A stretch of DNA of 64,000 nucleotides from Nostoc sp. KVJ3 (GTDB lineage: Bacteria > Cyanobacteriota > Cyanobacteriia > Cyanobacteriales > Nostocaceae). The translations under genes were made by a program, and so were the position numbers. The stretch is taken from the NCBI RefSeq assembly GCF_026127265.1, contig NZ_WWFG01000017.1, positions 6,822 through 70,821 of the forward strand, in the 5' to 3' direction. Shown here piece after piece: positions 24,746 through 32,916 of this stretch (its first letter is position 1; each line of letters starts with the position of its first letter). Under the pieces are notes generated by a model that was not told the DNA's origin, ran no database searches, and saw only the letters and a list, made by a program, of their open reading frames with translations.

Positions 24746-26197
24746 TCAACCTTGTTGAGATGAGACTACGTATCTGCTAGATGCTTTCTGATAGTTGCCT
24801 TTATTTAATAACCCGTCTGCAATCTGCGATTCCACCTCATTCCATTCGGAAAGATAATTTTGATAAAGTTGAATTAAACGACTTCGCATATCGGCAGGTA
24901 ATAGATTTTCTGCCATAGCAGTTCGATCAACAATATCATCTAGCACTGGAAACTTTTTGGTTAGAGTTTTCCAAGGTTCATCTGAGACACCCAGCAAAGA
25001 ATCAAGGGTGTGAACCTGTGCCTGCATATTTAGGAAACATAAGCTGGGGTGTTTGACTGGACGCTCTCCATGCAATACTACATAGCGAGTTCTATCTTTT
25101 ATGCCACTGGCTGCAAGTGATTGTCGCCTTAAAAGACAAGAGGAGCAGTAACCACATTGAACTGGCTTTTGACGATGTGGACTGTCACAAGACATAGTTA
25201 AAGGTGGTAAGTCGTCTCTCCCATTTTTAGCCAATGCTTTACACATTTCGGCTTTAGTCCAAAATAGAAAGGGGTTTTTTACCTGGAACTCTTCTCCTAA
25301 AAGCTCAGAAACAAGATCACTTACCATCAGCAAAGTCAGAGGATGAACAGAACGAGAGTGATCTAACCCTACAGCAGATTCACGATAGGGAAGGTTGATT
25401 GCACCAATTCCGTTTTCATACAGATAAAGAACCTTTTCCCCCATAAGGTATGCACACGCAGAACCAAGAAGAGTGAAGACAACACCCCGCGCGCGGGAAA
25501 GCTTGTTTTTTTGCTGCTCACTACTATCATCAAATAGGATTGGGACGCGGAAAAAATCGTCGCAACGACAGGGGAAGAGAGATTGAATTTTCTTAGCTAC
25601 TTTTTTCTGGCGAGTAAATACACTATTGTTGCTGCCAGTTCCAAACAAGACGAACTGTTTTTCTGGATACATTAACAGGCGAGTGTACAAACCTGCCAGC
25701 GCATCCAGTCCACCACTCCACAACGTCACTTCACATCCTTGGGGTACTATCTGAAGAGATTGGTGTTGTTCAACAAGGCGTTCCGGTGCAATCCGTTTTT
25801 GGAAGTCGAAAACCCATTCGCTATCAGTTGTCCATTTTAGCAGGTCATCTAGCTTTGTACGAAATGGTTCAGCACTAAACAATTCTGGATGACGTAATGG
25901 CAGTATCACATAAAATCGGCGCTGCTTCTTTGTAAGACTTTGAGGAGCAAGACGATCTGAAGTATATATGGCAACAGCAAGGTCAATGAGATCGGCAACA
26001 ATAGCTGGAAACTGTGCCTTAACCCTATACTTGAACTCTGTATCGTCCACATTTATACCAATAGTTAGCTTCTGATCCTGGGAGTGATCAATAAACAGCA
26101 CAGATCCATTACTATTCGACACAGATTGAAAGTGCAAAGTGTAATCGCTGTAATCACTTTCGTTAAGTTTTTGCTGAAGCGAAGGTCTGTAGTTCAT
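24746..26197 (-). CDS. QueC-like PP-loop ATPase with C-terminal zinc cluster
   Basis: 483 residues. The PP-loop LWSGGLDALAGLY lies near 158-170; canonical QueC has SGGxDS, here Ser is Ala. A cysteine cluster near 335-355 (MSCDSP, then QCGYCSSCLLRR) matches the QueC zinc site. The protein is about twice as long as the housekeeping queuosine enzyme QueC (about 220-230), with an extra N-terminal domain of 150 residues. Long QueC-like proteins are known from defence loci (QatC of Qat, Cap9 of type IV CBASS). No other queuosine gene is nearby. It overlaps the previous gene by four bases. The chemistry is presumably ATP-dependent amidation or nitrile-type chemistry on a guanine-like group or protein, by inference. 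Confidence 0.85.
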   Translation of the reverse strand: MNYRPSLQQKLNESDYSDYTLHFQSVSNSNGSVLFIDHSQDQKLTIGINVDDTEFKYRVKAQFPAIVADLIDLAVAIYTSDRLAPQSLTKKQRRFYVILPLRHPELFSAEPFRTKLDDLLKWTTDSEWVFDFQKRIAPERLVEQHQSLQIVPQGCEVTLWSGGLDALAGLYTRLLMYPEKQFVLFGTGSNNSVFTRQKKVAKKIQSLFPCRCDDFFRVPILFDDSSEQQKNKLSRARGVVFTLLGSACAYLMGEKVLYLYENGIGAINLPYRESAVGLDHSRSVHPLTLLMVSDLVSELLGEEFQVKNPFLFWTKAEMCKALAKNGRDDLPPLTMSCDSPHRQKPVQCGYCSSCLLRRQSLAASGIKDRTRYVVLHGERPVKHPSLCFLNMQAQVHTLDSLLGVSDEPWKTLTKKFPVLDDIVDRTAMAENLLPADMRSRLIQLYQNYLSEWNEVESQIADGLLNKGNYQKASSRYVVSSQQG

Positions 26198-26817
26198 AGC
26201 AGATCCTCGTCAAGGTCTATTTCTTTGACTTGTGATCGCCGATTTCGTCTGAGCTTGGCTACACCCTCATCTACATTCGCCTTTTTTGCCCATGCACTGA
26301 TCTGGGCAAACATGTCTTTCCTTAGTACCTCTATACGCTCTGTAAAAGTTAAATTGTCAACTTTGGCGTGGTCATTGGGAATTAGTGGAATTCGCCCCTC
26401 AAATTCTGATACATACACTTTCTGCATATATCCTTCTATGACTGCCTCTGAAATCTTGCTGATGTTAAATTGCTGGCCATAACGCAAATCATTAAGAAAA
26501 CTCTTTCCAGCATCAAGGATAAGTGACTTAGTTCGACTTGGTATGTTGGCTTGTTGTGCTAATCTATCAAGTTTTTTACTTAAATCGGCAAAATCTATAG
26601 ATTCATTATTACTCGAATCTTTAATTACTTGGGTTAAGAGTTCCCCCATACCCTTGGCTATCACAATAGCAGCATCACCTTTTTTATTGAGATCCTTCCT
26701 TAAGGCTTCCATCATCATCCAGGCACATTCGTTGCGTTCAAGCTTACCTTCACAAAGTATTCGGTATGGCTTTTGATAAAGTCCTGAAAGCCCATGAAAT
26801 CTATCCCCATCAGGCAT
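26194..26817 (-). CDS. Unknown protein, first gene of the QueC-like operon
   Basis: 207 residues with no family I recognise. The N-terminus is Gly-rich (DGDRFHGLSGLY), followed by mostly helical charged sequence (DFADLSKKLDRLAQQA) and a basic then acidic tail (RRNRRSQVKEIDLDEDLL). Its stop overlaps the QueC-like start by four bases, so the two are made together. In other QueC-like defence loci the enzyme modifies a partner protein; this small first gene is the natural candidate here, as inference only. Confidence 0.7.
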   Translation of the reverse strand: MPDGDRFHGLSGLYQKPYRILCEGKLERNECAWMMMEALRKDLNKKGDAAIVIAKGMGELLTQVIKDSSNNESIDFADLSKKLDRLAQQANIPSRTKSLILDAGKSFLNDLRYGQQFNISKISEAVIEGYMQKVYVSEFEGRIPLIPNDHAKVDNLTFTERIEVLRKDMFAQISAWAKKANVDEGVAKLRRNRRSQVKEIDLDEDLL

Positions 26818-26959
26818 GGTTCGACCTCCAATGCTAGAACCCTTTATATGATAAAGTTAGCTTATATATCCAACAATGTCAATTCTTAAGATGTAATTTT
26901 ACCAAAAATGTCAGGTTTGCTCATTCAGTAGATAAATAGGATGATGGCATCACCGTGGT

Positions 26960-27431
26960 GCCATCACCGTGCCAAAACGGGAAAATTGTACGCTTTGGCT
27001 AAAATCCTTGCTATGACTGTGTTTAATGAACGAGAGCGCTAAAATGCGTAACACACAATACGCAAGTACAAAGTATGAGTAATCGTTTTCAAAAGCCATG
27101 CCCTGACCATATAGATTCTGGTAATGCTGGCAGAACTCTTAGAGACACTAATTCCACTCCACAGCAAAAATCTAAGGCTGGGTTTCTTTTAAACCAATGT
27201 AAACAATGTGGAGGGTGTAAAAAATTTTAGAGCAAGTGCCAACCTATATTTATCACTCTTGACTAGCTAACGCCTTTCCAGATGGTGCAGAGTACTGGCA
27301 ATACTCTGCACCAATCAACTGAGGGTAAACAGCCGCTCACGGGTGCTGTAGAAAAGTGAGTGGCTAAGATGCTTGCTGGGCAATACTTTCAGCCTTAGCG
27401 TACATTTTACCCGTTTTGGCACGGTGATGCC
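26960..27431. repeat. 472-bp stretch bounded by 35-bp imperfect inverted repeats
   Basis: The left arm 26960-26994 (GCCATCACCGTGCCAAAACG...) is matched by the reverse complement of 27397-27431, with about three to four mismatches in 35 bases. The left arm is preceded by a second partial copy of its outer end (GGCATCACCGT at 26946-26956). No transposase lies inside; a 51-codon frame does (27075-27230). It has the look of a small non-autonomous element or a large regulatory cruciform between two divergent operons. No clear target duplication was found. Confidence 0.75.
27075..27230 (+). CDS. Possible small Cys-rich protein inside the inverted-repeat stretch
   Basis: 51 residues, ATG to TAG. 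It contains KPCPDH near the start and NQCKQCGGCKKF at the end, giving four cysteines, three of them in a CxxCxxC arrangement that could bind metal or an iron-sulfur cluster. No good Shine-Dalgarno is evident. Short length makes chance possible. Confidence 0.4.
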   Translation: MSNRFQKPCPDHIDSGNAGRTLRDTNSTPQQKSKAGFLLNQCKQCGGCKKF

Positions 27432-27487
27432 AGATTGGTTGAGGGATTTTTGGTAAAATATTTCAAATAATTCTCAAGGTTAGTAGG

Positions 27488-27835
27488 ATGAAACCAGACG
27501 CATTAGAGCTATGTCATCAAGAGTTTAAAAACAATTCCGTGAGGTTTTTGTTAGCAATCGCAATTGAGCCTGGGTATTTTCAAAGCTTTGAAGAGATAGT
27601 ACAGGCTGTCTCACTTGAAAGTGCTATCCCATACAAAGATTTAGCATCTTATCAAAAAGACTTTCTTCGTAGCTGGGATGAGGTTTATGAAAAGGCTTCT
27701 GCTGAGGCTTACCGACGTGAAAACCGAGAAAGTCCTAACTTGAACTGGTTTGAGCAAATGCAACAGTGCCACCAGAAGAATGAACTACTCACTACAGGTA
27801 ATTTTAGTGGAGACGTGAGGGAGAGGAAACTATGA
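27488..27835 (+). CDS. Unknown small protein, first of a plus-strand cluster
   Basis: 115 residues, no family recognised. Mostly helical and acidic, with FEEIVQAVSLESAIPYKDLASYQKDFLRSWDEVYEKA. The ATG is preceded by AAGGTTAGTAGG, which could serve as a ribosome site. The last four bases overlap the next start (ATGA at 27832), so the two are translationally coupled. It is divergent from the QueC-like operon across the inverted-repeat stretch. Confidence 0.65.
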   Translation: MKPDALELCHQEFKNNSVRFLLAIAIEPGYFQSFEEIVQAVSLESAIPYKDLASYQKDFLRSWDEVYEKASAEAYRRENRESPNLNWFEQMQQCHQKNELLTTGNFSGDVRERKL

Positions 27836-28035
27836 CTGAATTAAGCAAACCTAAATCTTCAATGGAACGCCTTGAGCGCATGATCCGAGCTAGCTGGCTA
27901 GTAGAAATTCAAAAAGAGTTGATTAAACGTGATGAAAATCCTTTATTGGTAAATTTAGACAACTGCCATTTGTTTGAGAGGTTAACACCGCAACAAGCTG
28001 CTGATGCGGTAATCAAACTACTTCATACAAAATAG
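27832..28035 (+). CDS. Unknown small protein coupled to the previous gene
   Basis: 67 residues, basic N-terminus (SKPKSSMERLERMIRASW) and a helical end (LTPQQAADAVIKLLHTK). It overlaps the 115-residue gene by four bases and is followed at 5 bp by the next. No function can be assigned. Confidence 0.6.
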   Translation: MTELSKPKSSMERLERMIRASWLVEIQKELIKRDENPLLVNLDNCHLFERLTPQQAADAVIKLLHTK

Positions 28036-28040
28036 AAATT

Positions 28041-28322
28041 ATGCCTAAACAACAAAAAATAAGCGGAGGTGGAATCGACTTAATAGAAGCGCGAGTTTGT
28101 GAATTAGATGAAAATCTCGAATTAAGTACTAAAAATATTTTTGATATTGTGTGTCAGGAATATCACCTAGTTGCTGACTTGATAGAAAAAGAACTAAATT
28201 GTAAATGTCCATTTGCCTTGATTGGCTTTTTAAGGGAGCTAGAACAGACAGAACTTTCTGATTATTCTGTAATTGAACTACCCCAAACTCGCTTCTCTAC
28301 GAGACGCTCCGCGAACGCCTGA
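28041..28322 (+). CDS. Unknown small protein with a repeat-derived C-terminus
   Basis: 93 residues. The body (GGGIDLIEARVCELDENLEL, KNIFDIVCQEYHLVADLIEKEL) is ordinary, but the last nine residues, RFSTRRSANA-like, are encoded by CGCTTCTCTACGAGACGCTC and following bases. That string looks like a short interspersed repeat seen in Nostoc-type genomes (memory). The repeat has probably replaced the original end of the gene. Confidence 0.6.
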   Translation: MPKQQKISGGGIDLIEARVCELDENLELSTKNIFDIVCQEYHLVADLIEKELNCKCPFALIGFLRELEQTELSDYSVIELPQTRFSTRRSANA

Positions 28323-28337
28323 GCTTGGATATGAGTG

Positions 28338-29024
28338 ATGAGTAAACACCTTCATCTGTGGGAAAAACTCAATGAACGGCAGCAAGCCACACTCACTGCC
28401 ATTTACCGTACTGACCAGTCGGTGGAGGCAGCAGAAAAAGAAGGTTGGCGATTAGGTTCAATCAGAGAGAAAGCATCTGTATGGCGTAATCTGCAATATT
28501 ATTTTGAGCCAACAAGCCACGAAACTTTATTGCATAAGTTGCTATCCCTTGCTGGTGTAGTTGACCAGGGATTAGGTTCCACTCTTCAAGTTTTGGAACG
28601 ACACAAGTTAATTGAATGTAATTATTATAGCAGCGAACTAATTTCCATCAAGCTCACCACAACTGGACGTGCTGTAGCTCGTGCTGGTTTGGGTGAATCA
28701 GCACCTAAAAAAACACCCAAAGGACAATTAAAACCAAGGCAATGGGAGGCACTTTGTACAGCATATCAAGCTGGTGAATTAGGGATAGATAGTGGCTTAA
28801 GCTTTGGGGATTATGCCGGGTTTAGTTGGCAATGGACTTGGTTGAGATTGCGAGATTATTACGGAACAGATAACGGCTTAGTCAAAGAAGTTGGCTACTG
28901 GAACAAAGACAGTAAGCACTCAACCAAGCTGGTTATTACTCAGCCTGGGATAGAGTTTTATCGACAGCAGTGGTCACAATATCGCGCTCTCTACCCTGAT
29001 GTAAATGCGCCCAAACCTGATTAA
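28338..29024 (+). CDS. Winged-helix-like unknown protein with two similar halves
   Basis: About 228 residues from the ATG at 28338; a GTG at 28335 is also possible. Each half begins with a helix of the form LNERQQATLTAIYRTDQSVEAAE / LKPRQWEALCTAYQAGELGID, then a Trp-rich segment and a beta wing ending in the same kind of string (SIKLTTTGRAVARAG / TKLVITQPGIEFYRQ). This suggests an internal duplication of a winged helix, so DNA binding is likely. It follows three small genes on the same strand. Confidence 0.6.
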   Translation: MSKHLHLWEKLNERQQATLTAIYRTDQSVEAAEKEGWRLGSIREKASVWRNLQYYFEPTSHETLLHKLLSLAGVVDQGLGSTLQVLERHKLIECNYYSSELISIKLTTTGRAVARAGLGESAPKKTPKGQLKPRQWEALCTAYQAGELGIDSGLSFGDYAGFSWQWTWLRLRDYYGTDNGLVKEVGYWNKDSKHSTKLVITQPGIEFYRQQWSQYRALYPDVNAPKPD

Positions 29025-29061
29025 GGTTATTTACCTGCTACTCTAAGCAATTGTAAATTTA

Positions 29062-29475
29062 TCACCCTCCCTTAAACATTGGATACATCTCTTGCGCGAT
29101 CGCTTCTAACTTATCACCATGAGGATGAGGACGAGCGATCCGAACCCCTTCATCCCACCACGAACAGCCGCCAGCCAAACTATAATGCAGCGTAAGGGTG
29201 ACTTCATGCCAATCACCGGATAAAAATAAACGAGTATCTTTCAATGCAAAAGCTAGATTAAAATCAAATCTATCTCTTCGATAATATTTATGAAATGGAT
29301 TACTATGTGGCCTATCCTCAGAAGTAGATTCACTAAGATATGCCAGAAAATTCATTTCTATCCAATTATCTACTTTAAAATTAAATTCGGGGATTATCCT
29401 AAAGTGTGTGTGCGGATAGTGTTTTTCTGCAATTTGAATTAAAATCAGTTCGGTTTCAGGTAATACCGCTTGCAT
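29062..29475 (-). CDS. Unknown protein, Trp/His-rich
   Basis: 137 residues, no family recognised. Begins MQAVLPETELILIQIAEKHYP and contains RRDRFDFNLAFAL, LFLSGDWHEVTLTLHYSLAGGCSWWDEG and a final helix. The beta-rich centre with many aromatic residues suggests a compact globular protein. It is convergent with the winged-helix gene, with 37 bp between them. Confidence 0.6.
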   Translation of the reverse strand: MQAVLPETELILIQIAEKHYPHTHFRIIPEFNFKVDNWIEMNFLAYLSESTSEDRPHSNPFHKYYRRDRFDFNLAFALKDTRLFLSGDWHEVTLTLHYSLAGGCSWWDEGVRIARPHPHGDKLEAIAQEMYPMFKGG

Positions 29476-29535
29476 AATTTTTGACCACAGTTCGCAAAAC
29501 TAAAAAAGCTTGTCAAACAGATCACTACAGATAAA

Positions 29536-29787
29536 CTACTGTCCCATTTCTGCCATAAGGCATTGAAGCTCCCAAGTCAGCCCTTCAAAGTCAGGCATAT
29601 TTTCCTCTCTATCACGCGAGTAAGCGCTTGGTTCTATGCCGATAACTTCAGTTCCCACACGCACATCTGCTACGTGATTCATTCGGCTGCATAAGGGCAT
29701 TGCAAGTGTATCTCCTATTTTTTTGTAGGTGTCTTCGCCGCTTGGGAAACAAAATAAATCGCCGCGCTGTAAATCTGAGAATTTCAT
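29536..29787 (-). CDS. Unknown small protein
   Basis: 83 residues. Begins MKFSDLQRGDLFCFPSGEDTYKKIGDT, a beta-strand pattern often seen in small accessory proteins of plasmids, and ends in an acidic helix. No function can be given. It is one of a string of minus-strand small genes from 29062 to 30861. Confidence 0.55.
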   Translation of the reverse strand: MKFSDLQRGDLFCFPSGEDTYKKIGDTLAMPLCSRMNHVADVRVGTEVIGIEPSAYSRDREENMPDFEGLTWELQCLMAEMGQ

Positions 29788-29839
29788 ACAACTAACAAGT
29801 TTTACTCTTTTTGGTTGGGTGATAACTCAACGTATCAGA

Positions 29840-30064
29840 TTACAAATCTGAACTATTTGGTTGCAATAGAGCCTGTTGAATCTGCTTGTCGGTTGCTAAT
29901 TTCATTGGGTTAATATCTTCATTAAGAACAAAAATCCCTTCTTCTAATTCAACCAAATCACCCACTGAAAATTGACAATCAGCATCCATTGCCGGGTGCA
30001 TCATCATCCAAGCGTCGTGACTGGCTAATTGTTTTCCATTAGGCATGAAAACTTTGTGGATCAT
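29840..30064 (-). CDS. Unknown small protein
   Basis: 74 residues from the ATG at 30064 (MIHKVFMPNGKQL), chosen because GGAGGA lies six bases upstream; a longer start at 30088 would bury that ribosome site. Contains FSVGDLVELEEGIFVLNEDINPM. Function unknown. Confidence 0.55.
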   Translation of the reverse strand: MIHKVFMPNGKQLASHDAWMMMHPAMDADCQFSVGDLVELEEGIFVLNEDINPMKLATDKQIQQALLQPNSSDL

Positions 30065-30095
30065 GGACATTCCTCCGAAATGCAGCACACGGATA

Positions 30096-30485
30096 TTAAA
30101 AGGATAACTTATCGATTTGCGCCCTCATGTAAGCTAGGGCTGATTGAATATCTGAGAATGCTTGCTTTTCTTGTGACACCATTTCTGATTGCACAGGTAC
30201 ATATAATTCAGCCAAGTAGGAGTACAAGTATGGATCAAACCACACGTCAATAATGCAGTCTTTATACCAACCTTGCGAATAGTATTTATCGATCTGTTCT
30301 TTCATGTAAGCTACAGCCGATTGAATATCTGAGAATGGTTGCCTTTGTTGTAACAACATTCTATTGCGTACCGGGGCATATAATTCAGCCAAGTAGCAGC
30401 CGCGCCTGTCATCACGCCAAATATCAATGCTACAACCCTTGTATCTCTCGGAGTGCTTTAAATCCTCGGACAGTAAATCAATCAT
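30096..30485 (-). CDS. Unknown protein made of two 59-residue repeats
   Basis: About 129 residues (ATG at 30485; GTG at 30494 possible). Two copies of the same domain follow each other: YKGCSIDIWRDDRRGCYLAEL...SDIQSAVAYMKEQIDK and YKDCIIDVWFDPYLYSYLAEL...SDIQSALAYMRAQIDK. At DNA level the copies are 177 bp apart, with shared strings such as TATAATTCAGCCAAGTAG. An in-frame tandem duplication of a small alpha/beta domain is clear; its function is not. Confidence 0.65.
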   Translation of the reverse strand: MIDLLSEDLKHSERYKGCSIDIWRDDRRGCYLAELYAPVRNRMLLQQRQPFSDIQSAVAYMKEQIDKYYSQGWYKDCIIDVWFDPYLYSYLAELYVPVQSEMVSQEKQAFSDIQSALAYMRAQIDKLSF

Positions 30486-30594
30486 GATGAACACCCATAA
30501 GCTTATCTTCTAGTAAACCAGAAAACCATCCAGGATTACCCAGATGGTTGGTGATTATTCCCAATTTTGGGAAAATATTTACTTGTCTACTGAC

Positions 30595-30861
30595 CTAACT
30601 TTGCTTGGCAGGTAAGCGCTTGCCGACATACCTTATTCCCTCATACAAACAAGGGCTTTCTTCTTTGTATTGATACGGATATTTGTATGTAGTGCAAATC
30701 TCTCCGCTTACCTCTACATACATTGATTTAGAATAAATTTCCTGTCCTGGACAAATAGAAATATGTTCCGCCCAAGTCAAATCTTGTAAGTGATAATTGG
30801 TGGCGTAACCTGTTTCATGGTTATGCTCTGTTGGGATTGATTCTTTTTTGATGTCGTACAT
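30595..30861 (-). CDS. Unknown small protein
   Basis: 88 residues from the ATG at 30861 (MYDIKKESIPTEHNHE), with CGGAGC 9 bases upstream; the longer frame to 30927 adds an unlikely hydrophobic N-terminus. Contains AEHISICPGQEIYSKSMYVEVSGEICTTYKYPY. Function unknown. Confidence 0.55.
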   Translation of the reverse strand: MYDIKKESIPTEHNHETGYATNYHLQDLTWAEHISICPGQEIYSKSMYVEVSGEICTTYKYPYQYKEESPCLYEGIRYVGKRLPAKQS

Positions 30862-31032
30862 TGAAATGCTCCGAAACAAACTTATTAATGTAAATACTAT
30901 TTGCGTACTTGGAACCCAGGAACACACTCAAGGAACAAATAGAGGAACGAGGAACAGGAACGCTACAAGCCTTGTTCCTGCGTCGTTACTGGGGCTTATG
31001 TCTGCCATCTGTATCCCGTTCCTGGTTCCTGG

Positions 31033-32847
31033 TTATGCCGTGGGGGTATAGCCAATTTCGTTATCTCCGTCGATTAATTTAAGTGTTATCAACTCACTAA
31101 TTCCCTCTTTTACAGTAGCGGTGATTGGTGCTTCCTCTCCCCACCGACGAGATTTTCTAACCGCGTCGAACTTCACCGGAGGATTACCAGATTTTATGAT
31201 TTCCAGAATTGTAGACGCAATTATAGATAGGTTGGGAATGTTAACCCTTTCGGCTGAAGGAAGTTCTAAAAAACGTTCAAGCTGCTGCCTTGTATCGGAT
31301 TGTTGAATAGAGGTTTTCTGCTCTACTACGCTGTTCTGTGTAGCATCCACAGCCTCTAAACACTGCTCTCTGTAAGTTTGATATTCGGCATAAATAGAAT
31401 TAGGTACTACACCAAGCACCCAATTATTATTATTAGACAAAATCAAAGGTTCAGTTCCAGAGTCTAGTCCATCAAGTAAAATCTTGAGTTCTGATCGCTT
31501 TGCGCCATTGCTAATTAAGTGGGCATTGCTTAGTGCAAGCTCAATGAATTCCCGCTTGTTATTTTTGGCTAAAAATATAATGTCCCCAACGCTCCGCGAA
31601 TCTCTACTTCCGCAAAAGGGTAATGCATCTAGGTTGGGTGAGTGAGAACTTACCCAGAGAGATAAATTATATTCACGTCCTACCAACCAAGCCTCATTTA
31701 GAGTTGCCTGTAAATGCCCTGCTAATGACACTAACCCCAACTCTTTCTTATCTGATATAGCGTAGCTACCGGGGTCAATCCAGACGTTCTTAAGGGCATT
31801 CTCAAACAACAAATTCATTGTCAAAAAGTCATCTAGGAACACACGGGTTATTTTTCCTCCTTTCATTCCACAGTCGATAAACTTGATGATTGCCAATGCC
31901 GCAGCTACGGGGCTGTCTTTCACAGCGATCGCATGAGTAGCGAATCTCTTAAAAAAGGCGACATCACTCTGTTTGACCACCACAGCAAGAGATTGGAATT
32001 TATCACCATATTTGGTTCTGAGTCTCCCCCATGCTGTACCTAGAAACGTAGTCTTCCCTGCACCCGGAGAGGCAATAATCACACATCCACCCAAGGTTTT
32101 ATTATCAGCAGTTAATACCAGTGCATCAAGAATATTTAATGCCGTTTGGTGATGGTTCGGTGCTGAGGAGAGAGTGTGGTTTAATACCGCAGGGATGGCA
32201 CTTTCATGGGCATTGCTTGCTTGAAGTAAAGTTGGTTGAGTGTGAATACTTGTTTGGTCAAGAGAGATTATTGTCTGTGCTTGAGCAAGAAGCTCATTGC
32301 GAGATATCCCCATCCGTTCAGCCGAGTAATCGGTAGCTACTGCTAAGGCATTTTTACCATCATTTCTGATTAAATGACCCCTATGATTAATATTTCCCTT
32401 TGATGCATCCCACAGGCTATCAAGGAATAGTTCTGACCCAGACAAATGCCATAGAATAGCCCAGTTTTTAGGAGTGCTGGAGTTAAGAGCTAATCTATAT
32501 CTTTTAACTTTCTGCACAACTTCAGAAACTTTCTGATTTCTCAGGTAGCTCCCACTAATTATTACTCCTGCACTGCTGACCGCAGAACTCGCTACAATTA
32601 GACCTAAAATAGGATTTAGTAAGGTAACTCCGGTTAGAGCGAGACATCCTGAGAACCCACTAGCAATTGATGCCCAATGCAGGAAGTTAGACTGGTTTTC
32701 GCTATTGCATTCTAACTCTTCAAGTTCCCTTATAAATTGCTGAATTATTTTAATTTTTGATTGCAGTGTATCAGAATCTTGCTCCTTGATGTGGGCAAAG
32801 AACAAGGCTTTTAATGGGTCACGCGACAAGGATTTGGTTACTAACAT
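31033..32847 (-). CDS. Membrane-anchored P-loop ATPase (possible DNA-transfer ATPase)
   Basis: 604 residues. Two hydrophobic stretches near 48-100 (FSGCLALTGVTLLNPILGLIVASSAVSSAG) should anchor the N-terminus. Walker A GCVIIASPGAGKTT is near 255-268 and Walker B ITRVFLDDFL near 335. A later SLWVSSHSPNLDALPF resembles the sensor region of VirD4/FtsK-like pumps. The C-terminal 80 residues look like a winged helix. It follows two membrane-protein genes and the ParM-like gene on the same strand. A coupling-protein-like role in plasmid transfer is possible, but no other type IV secretion gene was found, so this stays inference. Confidence 0.65.
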   Translation of the reverse strand: MLVTKSLSRDPLKALFFAHIKEQDSDTLQSKIKIIQQFIRELEELECNSENQSNFLHWASIASGFSGCLALTGVTLLNPILGLIVASSAVSSAGVIISGSYLRNQKVSEVVQKVKRYRLALNSSTPKNWAILWHLSGSELFLDSLWDASKGNINHRGHLIRNDGKNALAVATDYSAERMGISRNELLAQAQTIISLDQTSIHTQPTLLQASNAHESAIPAVLNHTLSSAPNHHQTALNILDALVLTADNKTLGGCVIIASPGAGKTTFLGTAWGRLRTKYGDKFQSLAVVVKQSDVAFFKRFATHAIAVKDSPVAAALAIIKFIDCGMKGGKITRVFLDDFLTMNLLFENALKNVWIDPGSYAISDKKELGLVSLAGHLQATLNEAWLVGREYNLSLWVSSHSPNLDALPFCGSRDSRSVGDIIFLAKNNKREFIELALSNAHLISNGAKRSELKILLDGLDSGTEPLILSNNNNWVLGVVPNSIYAEYQTYREQCLEAVDATQNSVVEQKTSIQQSDTRQQLERFLELPSAERVNIPNLSIIASTILEIIKSGNPPVKFDAVRKSRRWGEEAPITATVKEGISELITLKLIDGDNEIGYTPTA

Positions 32848-32916
32848 GGGAATTGGTAATTTAATTTAATTAATAAAATCCCACCCAGCGTATATTGGAT
32901 GGGATTATTCCTTTAA

